Source: Caprella mutica (lineage: Eukaryota > Arthropoda > Malacostraca > Amphipoda > Caprellidae). From it: a stretch of 64,000 nt of DNA. The DNA is taken from contig CANNZV010001106.1 in assembly GCA_947561585.1 (NCBI GenBank), positions 117,986-181,985 on the forward strand. The letters are read 5' to 3'. Position 1 is the first letter of the stretch; the number at the start of each line of letters is the position of its first letter. The position numbers and the translations under genes are program-made. The notes under the pieces were generated by a model, which saw only the letters and a program-made list of their open reading frames with translations, was not told the DNA's origin and ran no database searches. Shown here in pieces: positions 23,440 through 36,144 of this stretch.

Positions 23440-23765
23440 GGTAGACTCCTCTTAATCTTCTATGGCCCCACCATAACTTTCACCTCTTAATCCTCTATGG
23501 CCCCACCATAACTTTCACCTCTTAATCCTCTATGGCCCCACCATAACTTTTCCCTACTTACTATTCTATGACCCCACTATAACTTTCTCCCTCAATCTTC
23601 TATGGCCCCACCATAACTTTCTATCTAATCTTCCATGGCCTAACAATAACTTTCCCCTCTTAATCTTCCATGGCCCCACCATAACTTTCCCCTCTTAATC
23701 TTCCATGGTTCCACCATAACTTCTCCCTAATCTTCTATGGCCCCTCCATAACTTTCTCCCTGTCT
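23440..23765 (+). repeat. Minisatellite family D, 9 copies of about 35 bp
   Basis: Each unit has TCTTCTATGGCCCCACCATA followed by ACTTTC and a CTTAATC link. Unit length varies from 32 to 36 through small indels in the link. The same core occurs in arrays or single units at 42.8, 48.3-48.9, 55.0, 55.8-56.2 and 58.3 kb, in both orientations. Confidence 0.93.
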
Positions 23766-25475
23766 ATAATGAGGACATGGCATCCTTTACCGTTCTCAAA
23801 TATATTACTCAGCATTCCAATCCTTGTCTATTATCTTGTGTCTTCGGCTGCGTATTTTGAACTTGAGCACCGAAAACATTCATTTCCGACTAAATTGGAT
23901 CAAAATTTAGGGATATAAAATAGGAAGCTTCATATTGAAATATTTGATTCCTAGGAATTTTTCTTCCTTAGAAATGTAACGAGGACTCGGCAGGAATTTT
24001 TAATACTATTTCAAATTGCAGGACAATTTCAGTGGAAAGTTATGCATATTTCTAAGTCATTTCATATGAATTTATAAGTTCAATTTATAAATGCATACAG
24101 GATGATCCAAAAAAGATTTGCCAATAGAAATGATTGAATTTATACAAAACTAGAAGGATGATAGAAAAAGAATTCATATAATGTATATTCAGAACCAAAG
24201 TCAAAATTGTATATATGGCTACCAATTGCTTTTATCATTTTCTCAACTAAAGAAGAAGAACAGTGTAGGTACTAATTTTCCATCCAAATACTTTAAGTCC
24301 ATCGGATTATTCTCAGGACTCGAGAGTGGTTACATTGTTTTGTCCCTAAAACCCGAGAAGAAGGAAAAATAAATGTGAAAAAAAAACCTTCGCACCATCT
24401 TAGGAGTCACATCTTACGTGTGGGCTGAGTGGAGATTTAATCTGTTTGAAATCAGTCAGAGAGACAATGAAGGATCATTCCCTTCACATTATGCAGATAA
24501 ACATGACATGGTGAATTTGGTTCTCTCATCGATGACAATCAAATAAGATTTGGTACAATAGAAGCCCATACCAAGACGTAAATAGGCCTATGGCATCTCA
24601 AATGTTTCTAAACATAAACTCACTATTCCTCATAGCTACGGGAATAAATTCTACCATTTTGTCTATTGGTGACAGACTCCCTTTTGATATCTTCTCGTCT
24701 GACCAAATATAAACCTTCCCTGCGAATCGGTTAAACTCTTGCAACATCGTCTGGCTTATGTCCAGTCATTTCATCACTTATAACTCTTTAATTAGCTGTC
24801 AAGGCAGTTTTTATATTGAGTGAAGTTTAGATTCTCATTGATTAGCAATTTGGAGATTTTTTGGTATTTTTGTGAATTTTGGTCAATTCACTTCTTTATT
24901 GCAGAAATCACACTTTTGATGCGTCCACACCAATTTCTTGTAAACTAACTATTCTTGTGTTGTCAACTATTTTGCAACACATCTTGAGCTGCTTGACGAT
25001 ATCTCTGTACGTAAAACTTTATCATATATAATGCTACTAAAATACTCGGGATAAATGTTTAATATTTTTTGTAAACTGAGGTGGCTAAAAACTCAAAAAA
25101 GTTAAAGACACAAAACATAGCAATGTGTTGATAATAATTCTAAAATTAAGTGTAAATCTTTTTATCTCACCCATTACATTAACTTACGTAGTATTGTTCA
25201 TAGAATCCATGCAGTAGATACATAAATAAATATATCCAAATGCAGGCATAAAAAGAACAACTTTATATATATTTAAGTAATAAGTAATTTAGTAGCTATA
25301 CTCAGTCTCTTCAATTTAACCTGATATGAGATCCTATGAATAGAATCGTAGTGCAATATATTTCCTAATGTACTTTCTCTCTGTGAATTATTTTATAACA
25401 TTACACTGGTCATCTAAGAGACCACAAACTTATTGTTAGAATCATGACCACTTGCAGTGCGGAAAATAAGATAGT
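23766..25475. other. AT-rich stretch, nothing recognised
   Basis: A 63-codon ATG frame at 24181-24372 has no support. 24385-24560 is slightly less AT-rich. No repeats seen. Confidence 0.45.
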
Positions 25476-25504
25476 ATTATTACCTACTTCACGTAGGTAA
25501 TAAT
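25476..25504. repeat. Perfect 12-bp hairpin
   Basis: ATTATTACCTAC and GTAGGTAATAAT around the loop TTCAC. No terminator or element context. Confidence 0.7.
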
Positions 25505-27758
25505 GCTACCCAACTTCTCGTTGAAAATAGAACACATTTTGATGAAACTTATTGGGGGATATTATTATTGTATTTCATTCAAAAGCTTCTTCCATTATAT
25601 TTTGACATTAAACTTATCTTGTTTCTTTTGATTATAAAATATTATGAAATACGGTTGTTGAAATTCACCTGCTTCCGTTTGATTACAGAATACTGTGAAA
25701 AGGAATATTTCAACTCACCTGCTTCACAAGTTCTGCAGAATTAGAATCTATGGTCCTATTTCAAACTGATTTTACTTCATATTTTATTAAAGAGCATGAA
25801 TAAAATGATATTTCTTTTTTCATACAATGTAGATTAAAATGCATAACTGCAATTTATGAAACCATTTAAAGTAGGGTGTCATGAAATGACTGTTTGTTTT
25901 GACAGTTGTGTAGTATTGTGGTGTTGATGCAATAAATGTTCCATTTCAGAGAGAAGGTTCACAAAGTCCGTATTTTATGAGCGAGAGGATGTAGCTTTGA
26001 CAGCAATTTCCTTTATTTGATAAATGTAACCACAGAAACAATGTCTTTCATACGTCATTGAAGAGTGTTTGTGTGAGAGAATATAATAACTATATTATAT
26101 CTTGTAACTGATAGAGGAGTGTTGTTGTTATTATGAATGATATCAGTTGCTATATTCTTTAATAATACATAATGTAGTTTGATATATATGATATATTTGT
26201 ATATGTGGGCAGAAATCTATTTATGAGACAACACTTATTGAAGAATAAGTGCACTTTTTTTTTCTAATTTAGAAAAAAAAAGTAAAATGCCTCTTTGAAA
26301 CAATAACACAAATTTTAACGTAACTAAATATATTTGTATTGGCTAAAATACTATAAATGATAGTGTTTAGATTCTGCAATTATGTTTGCAAAAAAAAATC
26401 ATTTAAAAATATTTGTAAGTAAAGAGATTGATTAACACGAGGATATTAACCAAAGTTTCATAATTCATTAAAATTCAAATGTTAAACATATCTTAAAATA
26501 GCAATAAAATTCTATGTTTATTTCACTCGATCTTCCTTTAATTCATTATTTGGATTCCTAGAAAATAATAAATATTTCATTGCATACAATTACATGTCAT
26601 TAATATATGTTCTTCATACACCAAACTCTTTAATATACCTTGAATATTAAATTCATCATTTCCCTTCAACACTTAATGCCATATGAATCATTGAAACATA
26701 AAAAACTCTGCAGAATACTCAGATCAGAAGGTTTTAATTAAACTCTCTCGAATGGAGCAAAAGTAGATATTTTATGACGCATGTTAATTCCTAATTAGAT
26801 TTAGAGAGAGAGAGAGAACGCTATGTCGATTAAATGAGAAACTAATTGCAATATAAATGAAAATAGTTAACTTTTTGAAGTAGCATATTAATCTTGTTAT
26901 TAACTATTAGTATATTTTTTAATTTTATTAATTAACGGGTAAATAGGGTAAAGAGACTATCTAGAACTTGTGATTAAAGAGTGTAAGTGATAAATATATT
27001 CTTTTTACGAAGTGAATTTTCATCGAAAAACTCATCGAATTTGTCTAGATTTTTAGTATGGTATTATTTAACTTTTTTCAAGACATTATTATTCATGTGT
27101 ATTTTTTCCATATTTATTTTGAGATAAATTATTTTTTCTTTGGAAATTCCTATTTTTATTGTATTTTTCATGGATTATTTTTAAAGACAACGAAGTCTGC
27201 TATCTACTGTGATGCATTAGTAGATTAAAACTGAAGCTAAACATGTATCAAAAATAATGAATCAAAAATTGAGATTCAGCCCGTACCTACGGCTTGCTCG
27301 CTGAAGTAACAGTTACTAATAACTTAACTAATTCACTAATAGGGATAGTACTTGAGTTTAATAGCTTCCACGTAGTTATTTTTTCATATATGGATATACC
27401 TTAAACAAAATTTAGAGATTTCTTGTTGTTCATTTATGTACCTAATTAAGCCACTCATATTTTGAAATTAAATTACCCAATCATGAAAACCAACTTTCTT
27501 TATTTCTTTGCTACTTTGATTAGCTTGAGTTCTGAAGGTACTAAATTACATTGTATCAAAGACAAATTGATAAATGAAGTTTGTCATATATACTCGATAT
27601 AAACTGTCTCCAATTAATGTTTATTATTCCTTTCCATACGGTAAGATATTGAAAGAGTCTGAAGAGGATTTTTACGCCATTTCTTCTTGTGTTTCAAATA
27701 CTTTAATTGTAATTACCCGATGTAATTGCTCTCCCTCTGGAATGTTTTTGGTGTTCAG
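25505..27758. other. AT-rich stretch with (AG)7
   Basis: Contains a local partial duplication near 25658-25730 (TTCACCTGCTTC and CTCACCTGCTTC), an A/T inverted repeat near 26249-26283 and a microsatellite (AG)7 at 26803-26816. No convincing coding signal before 27759. Confidence 0.5.
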
Positions 27759-27872
27759 AGGTGCGTGTTGTACAAATTCACCTGCCGTGCGTGTCCTCAA
27801 AAATGACCTACAGTCATATTTACACTGCGTTGATTCATGTCACTCTCACACGAGGTGGTGCTGCTCTTGAGT
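27759..27872 (+). CDS. Candidate internal exon, unidentified (phase 1-1)
   Basis: An acceptor-like pyrimidine-rich stretch ends in GTGTTCAG at 27758, and a strong donor GTAAGT follows at 27873. The 114-bp segment is GC-richer than its flanks and open in the frame using GTG at 27761: RVVQIHLPCVSSKMTYSHIY, then TALIHVTLTRGGAALEC. It would be flanked by phase 1 introns on both sides. The GGAALEC end is reminiscent of an immunoglobulin-type strand around a cysteine, but that is a loose resemblance. Another frame is open over the same bases (ending HTRWCCS). No neighbouring exon was identified. Confidence 0.25.
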
Positions 27873-28514
27873 GTAAGTTTTGAGATATTTAAGTTCAATT
27901 TTTGATATAATATTTTTACTCAGTAATTACTTATAAATATATTATATGCTTTGATATGTGGATTGAAATAGCAGTGATCAATTTCAAAAGTATATTGAAA
28001 TTATCTTAGTTATATTTTAATGACTTTAAGAAATTATCTTCTGTCTTTCATTCTTCAATATCAACACTTTAACAAACATATAGTATTTCTTTTCGCTTTT
28101 AACACTGTTACATAATAAGTCTGAGGTATTTGTAGTTCGCTGAACTAATTATGAGTGTCCATTAGGCCTTTTAATAAGTATGAGAATTTACCGCAGACTT
28201 TTTCTCCTTAACGCTCACCCGTGTTACCCGACCAACATTTTACGCCGTGAATCGAAAAAGCATTTTAGAACATTTTAACTTCAACGACAGAATATATTGC
28301 CAACCAACCTCCTTTTGAATTTAAGAGACGCGAAACAGAATTAGGTAACAGAGAAAATTGTGTACATTATTTATATTGTTTCTTCTAAAAATATTATCTA
28401 GATTATTCTAGACACTTATATAACTTTAATCTTCCTTGTTCGTATGTTTCCACACTGAAAAAAAAAACTATTTTCAATTTAAAGCAACTTTAAAAGAAAT
28501 TGTGCTATAAAGCT
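27873..28514. other. AT-rich stretch, nothing recognised
   Basis: No repeat or coding signal seen. Confidence 0.5.
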
Positions 28515-29060
28515 TATCCTAGTTAGGACAAGGACTATAGTATCCTAGTTACGATAAGGACTATAGTATCCTAGTTACGATAAGGACTATAGTATCCTAG
28601 TTACGATAAGGACTATAGTATCCTAGTTACGATAAGGACTATAGTATCCTAGTTACGATAAGGACTATAGTATCCTAGTTACGATAAGGACTATAGTATC
28701 CTAGTTACGATAAGGACTATAGTATCCTAGTTACGATAAGGACTATAGTATCCTAGTTACGATAAGGACTATAGTATCCTAGTTACGATAAGGACTATAG
28801 TATCCTAGTTACGATAAGGACTATAGTATCCTAGTTACGATAAGGACTATAGTATCCTAGTTACGATAAGGACTATAGTATCCTAGTTACGATAAGGACT
28901 ATAGTATCCTAGTTACGATAAGGACTATAGTATCCTAGTTACGATAAGGACTATAGTATCCTAGTTACGATAAGGACTATAGTATCCTAGTTACGATAAG
29001 GACTATAGTATCCTAGTTACGATAAGGACTATAGTATCCTAGTTACGATAAGGACTATAA
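28515..29060 (+). repeat. Near-perfect minisatellite, 21 copies of 26 bp
   Basis: 546 bp equals exactly 21 x 26. The unit is TATCCTAGTTACGATAAGGA plus CTATAG. Only the first copy (GGACAAGG in place of CGATAAGG) and the final base differ; the other copies look identical. CTATAGT and ACTATAG in neighbouring units are complementary, with TCCT/AGGA further in, so each junction can form a hairpin. Confidence 0.97.
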
Positions 29061-29893
29061 ATTACCGAATAGAAATTTCTATTGTTTTCCGATGCAAAGT
29101 TAATTACCAATAAAAATGCAGTTATTAATATTCAAGTTATTCAGTATTTTTTCTGTACAAATTAAAATTACATTCGATAAACTAATGATGTAATGAATGA
29201 AAAATAAATGGAAAATTTTGATTATTTAATATTTGATATTAATAATTTAACAACATAATTTTTCAATGTACATATTTAGTAATCGAAAACGTCGTATTAA
29301 TATTATATTGCAATTACTAGATTGATTGTACATAATGAAACAAATAAACTAATATGATATTCTCTATTTATGTCTTTTTGATCCATTTAAGCACAAGAAG
29401 GATATTCAAATATTTTCTTTCAGTTTTATTTCACCACTGATAACTATTTTATATTCATTTCAAAGTAGTTAAATTTCAATTTCAAAATTGAGTTCATAAC
29501 ATCATGTGGCTAGAATAATCCCAAACAATATGAATACTCTGATCAACTATTTTCTTACTCTTCTCCAGGTTTCAAAATCATAGAAATGGTCCGTGTCTAA
29601 TAAACCCATTGATACAAATAACAATAATAGTTGAGACGATTCAATCAGAAGATGTTTCTGCAGTGACAAGTGCAATGGAAGCAATATTATTCAGTCAAGC
29701 AGACTGATTGTCTGGCAGTCATTGTTTTGGATGACGAAGTACGGTTTCAGATCTTCATTTGTCTCAGCCTTTGATATGTTACTGTTGTCACTAATGAACT
29801 CAGTGATGGATGGGAGAAATGCATCATAGCCTGATTAAAATAGGTAGAATGAAATTATGTAGAATAGTGATGAAGATTTATGACGGTGTATAA
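29061..29893. other. AT-rich stretch, nothing recognised
   Basis: No repeat or coding signal seen. 29560-29780 is a little less AT-rich. Confidence 0.45.
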
Positions 29894-30062
29894 GGGTATT
29901 TCAAAATTATCAGACGGTTCTGCGTTTCCGATCATATAAGGGAATTGTAGGTTTTTTATATATTTTTTATTTTAATAAGTTTCCATGATACATGTATTTA
30001 TCATGGATACCAAGTTAAATAATAATTACTATACATCTGGTTAGATAATTTGGATCTTACCC
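29894..30062. mobile_element. MITE family A, 169-bp copy with core palindrome
   Basis: Left half GGGTATTTCAAAATTATCAG then CGATCATATAAG; right half ends GATAATTTGGATCTTACCC followed by TA. The core reads AAGTTTCCATGATAC, a short spacer, and ATCATGGATACCAAGTT. Compact member with a diverged left terminus. Confidence 0.8.
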
Positions 30063-30227
30063 TAATAAACGTTATCAATTCATAAACTGTTTGTATGCAT
30101 TTAAGAATATTAATTCAATTTCTTTTTCTTTTCCATTTTAGTAGAATTTCTCAGAATACTTGTAATCAATTTTAAGAAGAAATTATTACACTCTTTATCA
30201 CCCAAATGTGGATATAAAAACAATCAC

Positions 30228-30446
30228 CCATTTCACACTGCAATGTTTTCAATCGGTATTTCACTAAACTTTCTGTGTCCTTAACCAGTTCCACTGAAAA
30301 CTCGTTAATATTAATTACTTTTTCACCTAGTGGAGTTAGTGCTTGCTCTGCCATACTAATCCGCAACAGTTTTATATCATGGATGAAAATTTTGGCCCGA
30401 GAAAAGTCACTAAAATATTCATGGGTTCGTGTTGACCAGAGCTGTA
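30228..30446 (-). CDS. Candidate internal exon, unidentified product (best coding signal)
   Basis: On the minus strand an acceptor CTCTTCCTCAG precedes 30446 and a possible donor GG|GTGATT follows 30228. The 219 bp are open in one frame with both introns in phase 1. The frame stays open beyond the donor to a stop at 30172. The translation begins QLWSTRTHEYFSDFSRAKIF and continues through LRISMAEQALTPLGEK and FSVELVKDTESLVKYRLKTL; the mixed charged/hydrophobic composition looks like ordinary protein, unlike the AT-driven frames nearby. I do not recognise a family. It lies 400 bp from duplicated block 1. The donor is not an ideal match, so the 3' edge may differ. Confidence 0.4.
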
Positions 30447-30848
30447 CTGAGGAAGAGATTATGAATCACAGGGAAGAGTCTCACAAAAGAAACGTATTCA
30501 AGAATACTTGAGTTGATGTTTGGATTGTGTACTACAATGAAAAAAAATTTAAATCGTTACTATAAAGATACGATTGAGGAAAAAATTGCCATTTAGTTTT
30601 TATTTGTTGGATGCATTTTGAGTCACGTAAAATGTTTAATTTTCAATTTTATCTTACAAGGGATTATCTTCTTTAATTACTGTTAAAAAAAACTTACATA
30701 AAAAACAAATAATTTTAATTATATACAAAATACCTACATACGGTACGACATTAAACCATACACAGGTAGTATTTCACTTAATTCGATACCTTAGATTATT
30801 TCTGTTCTCCTTAATTCATAAGTTAAATTTTCCTAACTTCCATTATTT
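30447..30848. other. AT-rich stretch, nothing recognised
   Basis: No repeat seen; upstream of the candidate minus-strand exon this would be intron. Confidence 0.4.
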
Positions 30849-31005
30849 AAGTGAATCCTTCTCCCCATCATTGAACTACACAATACCGCCCCATCAAAAG
30901 GATGCCTCTCCTCCTTCCTCTGGTCTACAGTTTGATTAATTACTGCCATGATGACCATGCAGGGAGACAGACATGGAAGTGTTTCGGAACAACTGTCACT
31001 CTTCT
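30849..31005 (+). repeat. Duplicated block 1, right copy (partner 14391-14546)
   Basis: Differs from the left copy at about three positions in 157 bp, with sharp edges on both sides. Read on the minus strand, the block starts immediately after an AG dinucleotide in both copies (AACAG here, TTTAG in the left copy). The minus strand is open here through LPCLSPCMVIMAVINQ, but the left copy has a frameshift. Confidence 0.85.
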
Positions 31006-31454
31006 GTTTAAAGTCTTGAAGAATAATGGTTTGTTTCACAGAGTACTCAATGAATTAAATTGATTTATGAACCTTCCACCATTACAATCAATAATAGTTA
31101 ACAGTTGTATATTTTTAACATACAAATTTATTTCAATACACTTTTCATCTTCAATCGTTTGGTTTTTTCGCATTTATGAAATCCTGATATTTTGTTTTTA
31201 ATTTTCGAAGCGTCAGTGATTGACTACAATAAATATCAAAGGTCGGTGCTGGAATTATGAAAGAGTAATTAAAATTGCAAATGAGGTTCATGTTTCAGTT
31301 GATATTAATATAGCTTAGAAATTTACAAGCACTTGAAGCTGTTCATGTATAATTACTATTCAATATTCATATATTTATTTAACTATATGAATTCATTACA
31401 TCCAAATCAGTTTGGAGTTCATTTACATTTATGTGAATCTCTATCATGAAACTG
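31006..31454. other. AT-rich spacer between duplicated blocks
   Basis: Does not align with the corresponding spacer at 14547-14833. Confidence 0.5.
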
Positions 31455-31585
31455 ATTGACATGTCGCAACACAAACACTGTTATGAAGTGTATGAACAGA
31501 AATGGAGTTGACCATTGCTGGTGTTTGGCTAGATAACATTCGTCTATGTATCGGTTAGTGAGAGTGGGGTACGTAGAGATTAATT
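31455..31585 (+). repeat. Duplicated block 2, right copy (partner 14834-14960)
   Basis: Aligns collinearly with the left copy. The minus strand is open here for 63 codons from an ATG at 31610, including TYPTLTNRYIDECYLAKHQQ; the left copy has stops in the corresponding frame, so either only this copy is functional or neither is. Confidence 0.7.
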
Positions 31586-33080
31586 CGTGTAACAGCTCGT
31601 CTAAATTCATCCTAGGGAACCATAGAAAAAATTACATAAGGACAAAAGAAATTCGAATCTACAATAAGTACAATAATGTGGCACTATAGAATTTATCATA
31701 CTTAAAAAATACTTTAAACGGGTCTGTCCTAATGAGTTGAGTAACTTTTTAATGAGACAAGTCATTAGTAGAGTATTACTACTTTTAGAGATCTGGTTAT
31801 AGAACAATACCTAATTAACATTTCTAACACTTACACTACTTGGTTCTAGGTTAGGTATTGGAGCTAGATTCTCGACTATGAATATTAAAGAGTCTAGTGT
31901 TTTGTACCCTGTGATTCCACTAGTTAAAGTGAGACCTCAGTATAACTTCTACTCTGTATTGTGTAACTCTATCGTTACATCTGTATCCTGCAACTGAGTA
32001 CTATGGAATATAATATAACAATCATCACTCAAAAGACCAAAGAATATTGTTACACGCATCTGCTCTTCCTGGACAGTACTAATAATAAACCCTATAAACA
32101 ACGTATATCGATTCGAGTTCTTTTCGATTGCTGGGATATCACATCGATGGATTGTTCCATCGAATCGACAGACCGTTGTTTGTAAGGAAAGATTCCATTA
32201 TAAAAATAATTATGTTTCCCAATAATTTTCTTCACTATTTACTAAATAAACTATTTTTTAAATTGCAAAAGTAACTAATATATTAAAAAGATTAGTTTCT
32301 CTAGTCGTTCTTTTGAAGTATAGAAACACAAACTCTTTTGGTCTCCTTCAACTATCCATTGGAACTTGGCTCCGAGTTGAAGAACCATCAAGTTACTTAC
32401 AAGGAATGTGTCTATGAGAATATCTTCAGCAACTTAACATTTTTTATCTGTAAAGTTCAAAATTGTTTGGAATTTTAGCACCGATTAAAATTCCTCACAT
32501 GACCACTTCCTGGCACTTCTGAGGAACTTATTTCAAATTCTTCTGTTATTTTCGACTGCTCTTTCGACCAACTCTTTGGAAAGCATTTAACCTTTTTGGC
32601 GAAAGAAGAGAGTCACATAAATGAGCCTTTCAATTACATACAAAATGGAAGAAGAAATATTGACCAAAGTCAGTTCAAGAGTTGATGAACTAATTATAGG
32701 AAGTTTGCAGAAATTTATCAAGTAAATGATAAATGGTTTTAGCGGTTTAAATAACATAATACAATCAAGAATCTATAGTATTTTAGAACAGTTGATTCAA
32801 TGTAATAATAGAAATACGTGAATATTAAGAAATTACGTAATTTCAAAGAATACGAATTCATTTCTCTCAATGGAAATTGAACCTTGCCCTCCAACACAAA
32901 AAACTAAAAGACTTCAGATTATTTCATTTTCCCTCTGATTATATTCCCAAATTCTTTATATATTTCCAATTATTTCAAAATCTATATCCTCAAGCCTAAT
33001 ATTTTGCAAATCAATTTTTGAATGCAACAATAACTCCATACCACCGACTTGAAGTGTCTGTCCGAGTTTTTGTTCTTTTT
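31586..33080. other. AT-rich spacer, nothing recognised
   Basis: Similar length to the left-hand spacer (14961-16523) but not alignable by eye. No strong coding signal. Confidence 0.45.
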
Positions 33081-33235
33081 GCAGATGTTCTCGACTGGCA
33101 ATTTTCGGAAGAGTTATTCTCCGTTCCGAAAGTGTCATCGTAAACACGGCGCGACTATTGGCGCAATATGTTGCTAGGAATAAACACATCTCGAATATAC
33201 CTTCGGGATAACTTTGGTTTTCTGTATGGTTCTCC
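33081..33235 (+). repeat. Duplicated block 3, right copy (partner 16524-16680)
   Basis: Preceded by a good acceptor-like tract (TTTTGTTCTTTTTGCAG). Reading after it, the plus frame MFSTGNFRKSYSPFRKC stops after about 30 codons because of a 1-bp deletion relative to the left copy. The minus strand is open for 117 codons (33309 to 32956) and shares LSERRITLPKIAS with the left copy. Coding status unresolved. Confidence 0.8.
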
Positions 33236-34574
33236 TGAGGTATTTTGGAGACTTCCTGTTTTGACAGAGTTATTCCAATTGGGAAAATACAGGGTTTATT
33301 GTCCTCCAACTTTGGTATATTTCCAATATAACAGTCTTGGGTTACGTATGTATGTGGGTTAGAAATTTTAATGTTTATATACCTCGATTTTGAAATATGA
33401 GTTAATAGAGAAAATTTGTTCTGATAATAATTATTGTTATTTTAATCCTTATTTAACGATGTTAATGTGAAAACATTACAGTCTATAGTTATGATCTGAG
33501 GTAAATAAATTTTGATTAAAAATGGAAATTAAAAGTATGGATAAAAAAGTAAGAAGAACTATTTGAAAGAATACAAATATGTTCGTCGGTAATTCTCTGA
33601 GAATATTCACATATGTAGAAAACTCTGAATATCAGGACACTGATATCAGTAGCAAGGTTCAGTGGTAGTAATGTATTAAATAGTTTAAAATATTTAAGTG
33701 TAATTAATTCAAATTTTATAGGAGCAAATTATTGACGACCTCTTGATATTGCTCGATTAAATTGAATTTTATTAGCATTCCTTCTTTTAGATATATTGGA
33801 TATCAGTTACACTCAAAAATCGTGAGGTGCACTTATTTAAACTGTTCTAAATTCTCCTTTTTTTACAAATTCTTATTTTACTAAAATATGTACTATTAAA
33901 TTTTTAAACCTAACTCTTCCTGATGAAATGCTTTTCATAATATTCATGTTCATCATCGTATCAAATAAACTTTAATTCCATTTACCAGAAATCTTTCTCT
34001 TAGAACATATAGAACTTTTGCAAAAGAATTTAGATTTCATGAACCTAGAAAAGGGAATTTGTTCTGTGCAAGTTTTGGGAAGTAAGCTTCCAGTTCCCAG
34101 ACAGACTGGTCCGTAATTTAATTTCGTGAAGATGGCAAAGCATTTTTCGAATGTTGCGCTATTAGTTTTCCTCAGAAGAAAAGATGGACCGGAAAAGACC
34201 GCAAGAAAGTAGCTAGGTACTTGGAGCAGTTCTCAAACTTTCTGGTTCATCCCCGAGGGAATTCCAGATAAAAAAGAATAATGGAATGGGTTTATATTTT
34301 AATAAATTCGAATGAATAGGAATTATTATTCTGAAGAAAAAATTGAACAACACAGCGATGTTTGTTTGTTATTACCTTTTAATTTTAAATATAACTTAAA
34401 ATTTCTCTAATAGTATTAATCAATAAAATATTTAATTTGAAAAAAAAATTCTCAAAGTAAAGCTATGATTTTTTTTCAACACCCATCGATACAACGATTG
34501 ATATCAAAACATTGTGACCCGTAACATAGGATGAACCAAATTCACAAAGCATAACTTTGGTTATCTATACTATA
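33236..34574. other. AT-rich stretch with a GC-richer island
   Basis: 34045-34280 is noticeably GC-richer and holds a 26-codon ATG frame (MAKHFSNVALLVFLRRKDGP start, near 34132). It could be an exon or a transposon remnant, but no support was found. Confidence 0.4.
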
Positions 34575-34784
34575 GGGTAAACTCTTAATTATCGGTCAGT
34601 TCCACATTTTCGGTCATACATAGAAGAAAAAACAATGTTATAATAATTATATCACTAGGATAGGTGATATAATTATAATAATACTATAATTGTTATAATA
34701 ATTATAATAATATAATTATTATTATATCGTTTTTTTCTTATATGACCGAAAATATGGAACGGACCGATAATTAAGAACTTACCC
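34575..34784. mobile_element. MITE family A, complete 210-bp copy
   Basis: Left end GGGTAAACTCTTAATTATCG after TA; right end GGACCGATAATTAAGAACTT then ACCC. The ends pair over about 45 bp including CACATTTTCGGTCATA. The centre is an AT palindrome of ATTATAATAATTATA words, lacking the TGGTATCC core seen in other members. Confidence 0.85.
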
Positions 34785-34856
34785 CACGAGCCTACATCAG
34801 TTCCACGATGTGTGTTTTCCTGTTAAAATTATAGTTAAAACCTGCGCATTATATAT

Positions 34857-35037
34857 TGAAATTTTATTCAACTCTGTGACTATATTGCTGCACTATCTAT
34901 GACAAGTTATTAAGTTATTAATGCTTTAAAATAAACAATACTTATTGATGAACACATTGCATTAATCTCCACTATATTATTCATTAACTTTGTGATGGAC
35001 GGACCGACTGACACGGCTTCTATTATAATAGTATAGA
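34857..35037 (+). repeat. Dispersed repeat R3, copy 2 (partner 8194-8350)
   Basis: Shares TTATTCATTAACTTTGTGAT, GGACCGACTGAC and a TATTATAATAGTATAGAT terminus with copy 1. The last portion resembles the TAGTATAGA end of element F at 49.7-53.9 kb. Confidence 0.6.
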
Positions 35038-35038
35038 T

Positions 35039-35116
35039 TGGTATCCCTAATTCCTACAGGCATCAAGGATTACAAGTTAAAAATGTGGCACCGTCTGATA
35101 ACTCGGAACTTAACCC
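35039..35116. mobile_element. MITE family A, right half
   Basis: Starts inside the core (GGTATCCCTAATTCCTACAG) and ends CTGATAACTCGGAACTTAAC plus CCC. The left end is lost where it meets repeat R3. Confidence 0.7.
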
Positions 35117-36144
35117 CGTAATTGTCTCTTAGAATTTTTATTTTTCTGTATATTCACCAATCACTATTATTATTAGGTTTTTTTATTAGGTTTAGTTGCA
35201 ATCTTTTTATTCTTTTGCACTTTCATGAATAGGTTTAATACTTACAGATACATGAATAAATTTTCAAATTCTCACAAAAAATTTGTTATACAAGTCTACG
35301 GAAAATACAAAGAATATTTAACTTACTCTTTGTCCATTCATTTAACCCTTTCCCTCCTGACGGCATCTGTAGTAGCCATGTAATTATATGCTATTTTAAG
35401 ATGCTACACATAGAATATGACGGAAATTTCCACTTTGGGCCACGAAAGGATAAATGTATTTCTTAAAATTTATCAAATACAATCAATGTGTTAATGTGGC
35501 TGTCATAAAATACTTTCAATAAAAAAAAATATTACAATCACTTTAAGGAGAGAAATGATTAATATATCATTTAATTCACTATAAATCAAATATTTTCTCA
35601 GATAATTAAATTGAGCTTATATAATTGTATATAAAAAGTAACTATTAACCTATTACCAGTACTCTAATTACGTTAGTAAGTCTACTCATTTACAAAGACA
35701 AAATCAATTGCCTAGCCACAGAAAAGTTAGTAATTAAATCATAGAACATTTATTAGACTTGGAAAATAAGTTCAAAGTATGTATTCAACAATTTATTCAA
35801 GGTAATGTAAAATATATATAATACATAGATTATTAACTATTATTTATAAACTAGAAAACTATCATATATTTCATTATACATGAAACACCATTCACACATT
35901 TCAAAATTATTCAAAGAGAAGTGTGCATGCATTTCTCTTATTTTTCTTTCATTCAATAGTAAATGCATTGAAACGTTTAATTCATTAGTAAATTCAACAG
36001 TTTTCCTCCATTTATTGTGTAATATTTTACGTAAGGAATATTCCAATTCGTAAGATATGAAGAAATTATTGATATCGAATCAAATGTTACAATAATTCAA
36101 TAACGGCTTCAATATTTCGTAATTGTTTATTTCAAAACAAGGTA
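35117..36144. other. AT-rich stretch, nothing recognised
   Basis: No repeat or coding signal seen. Confidence 0.5.

Noticed and set aside
28515..29060. CRISPR-like array because of identical repeats.
   Set aside because: Units are contiguous with no variable spacers, no cas genes, and the DNA looks eukaryotic.
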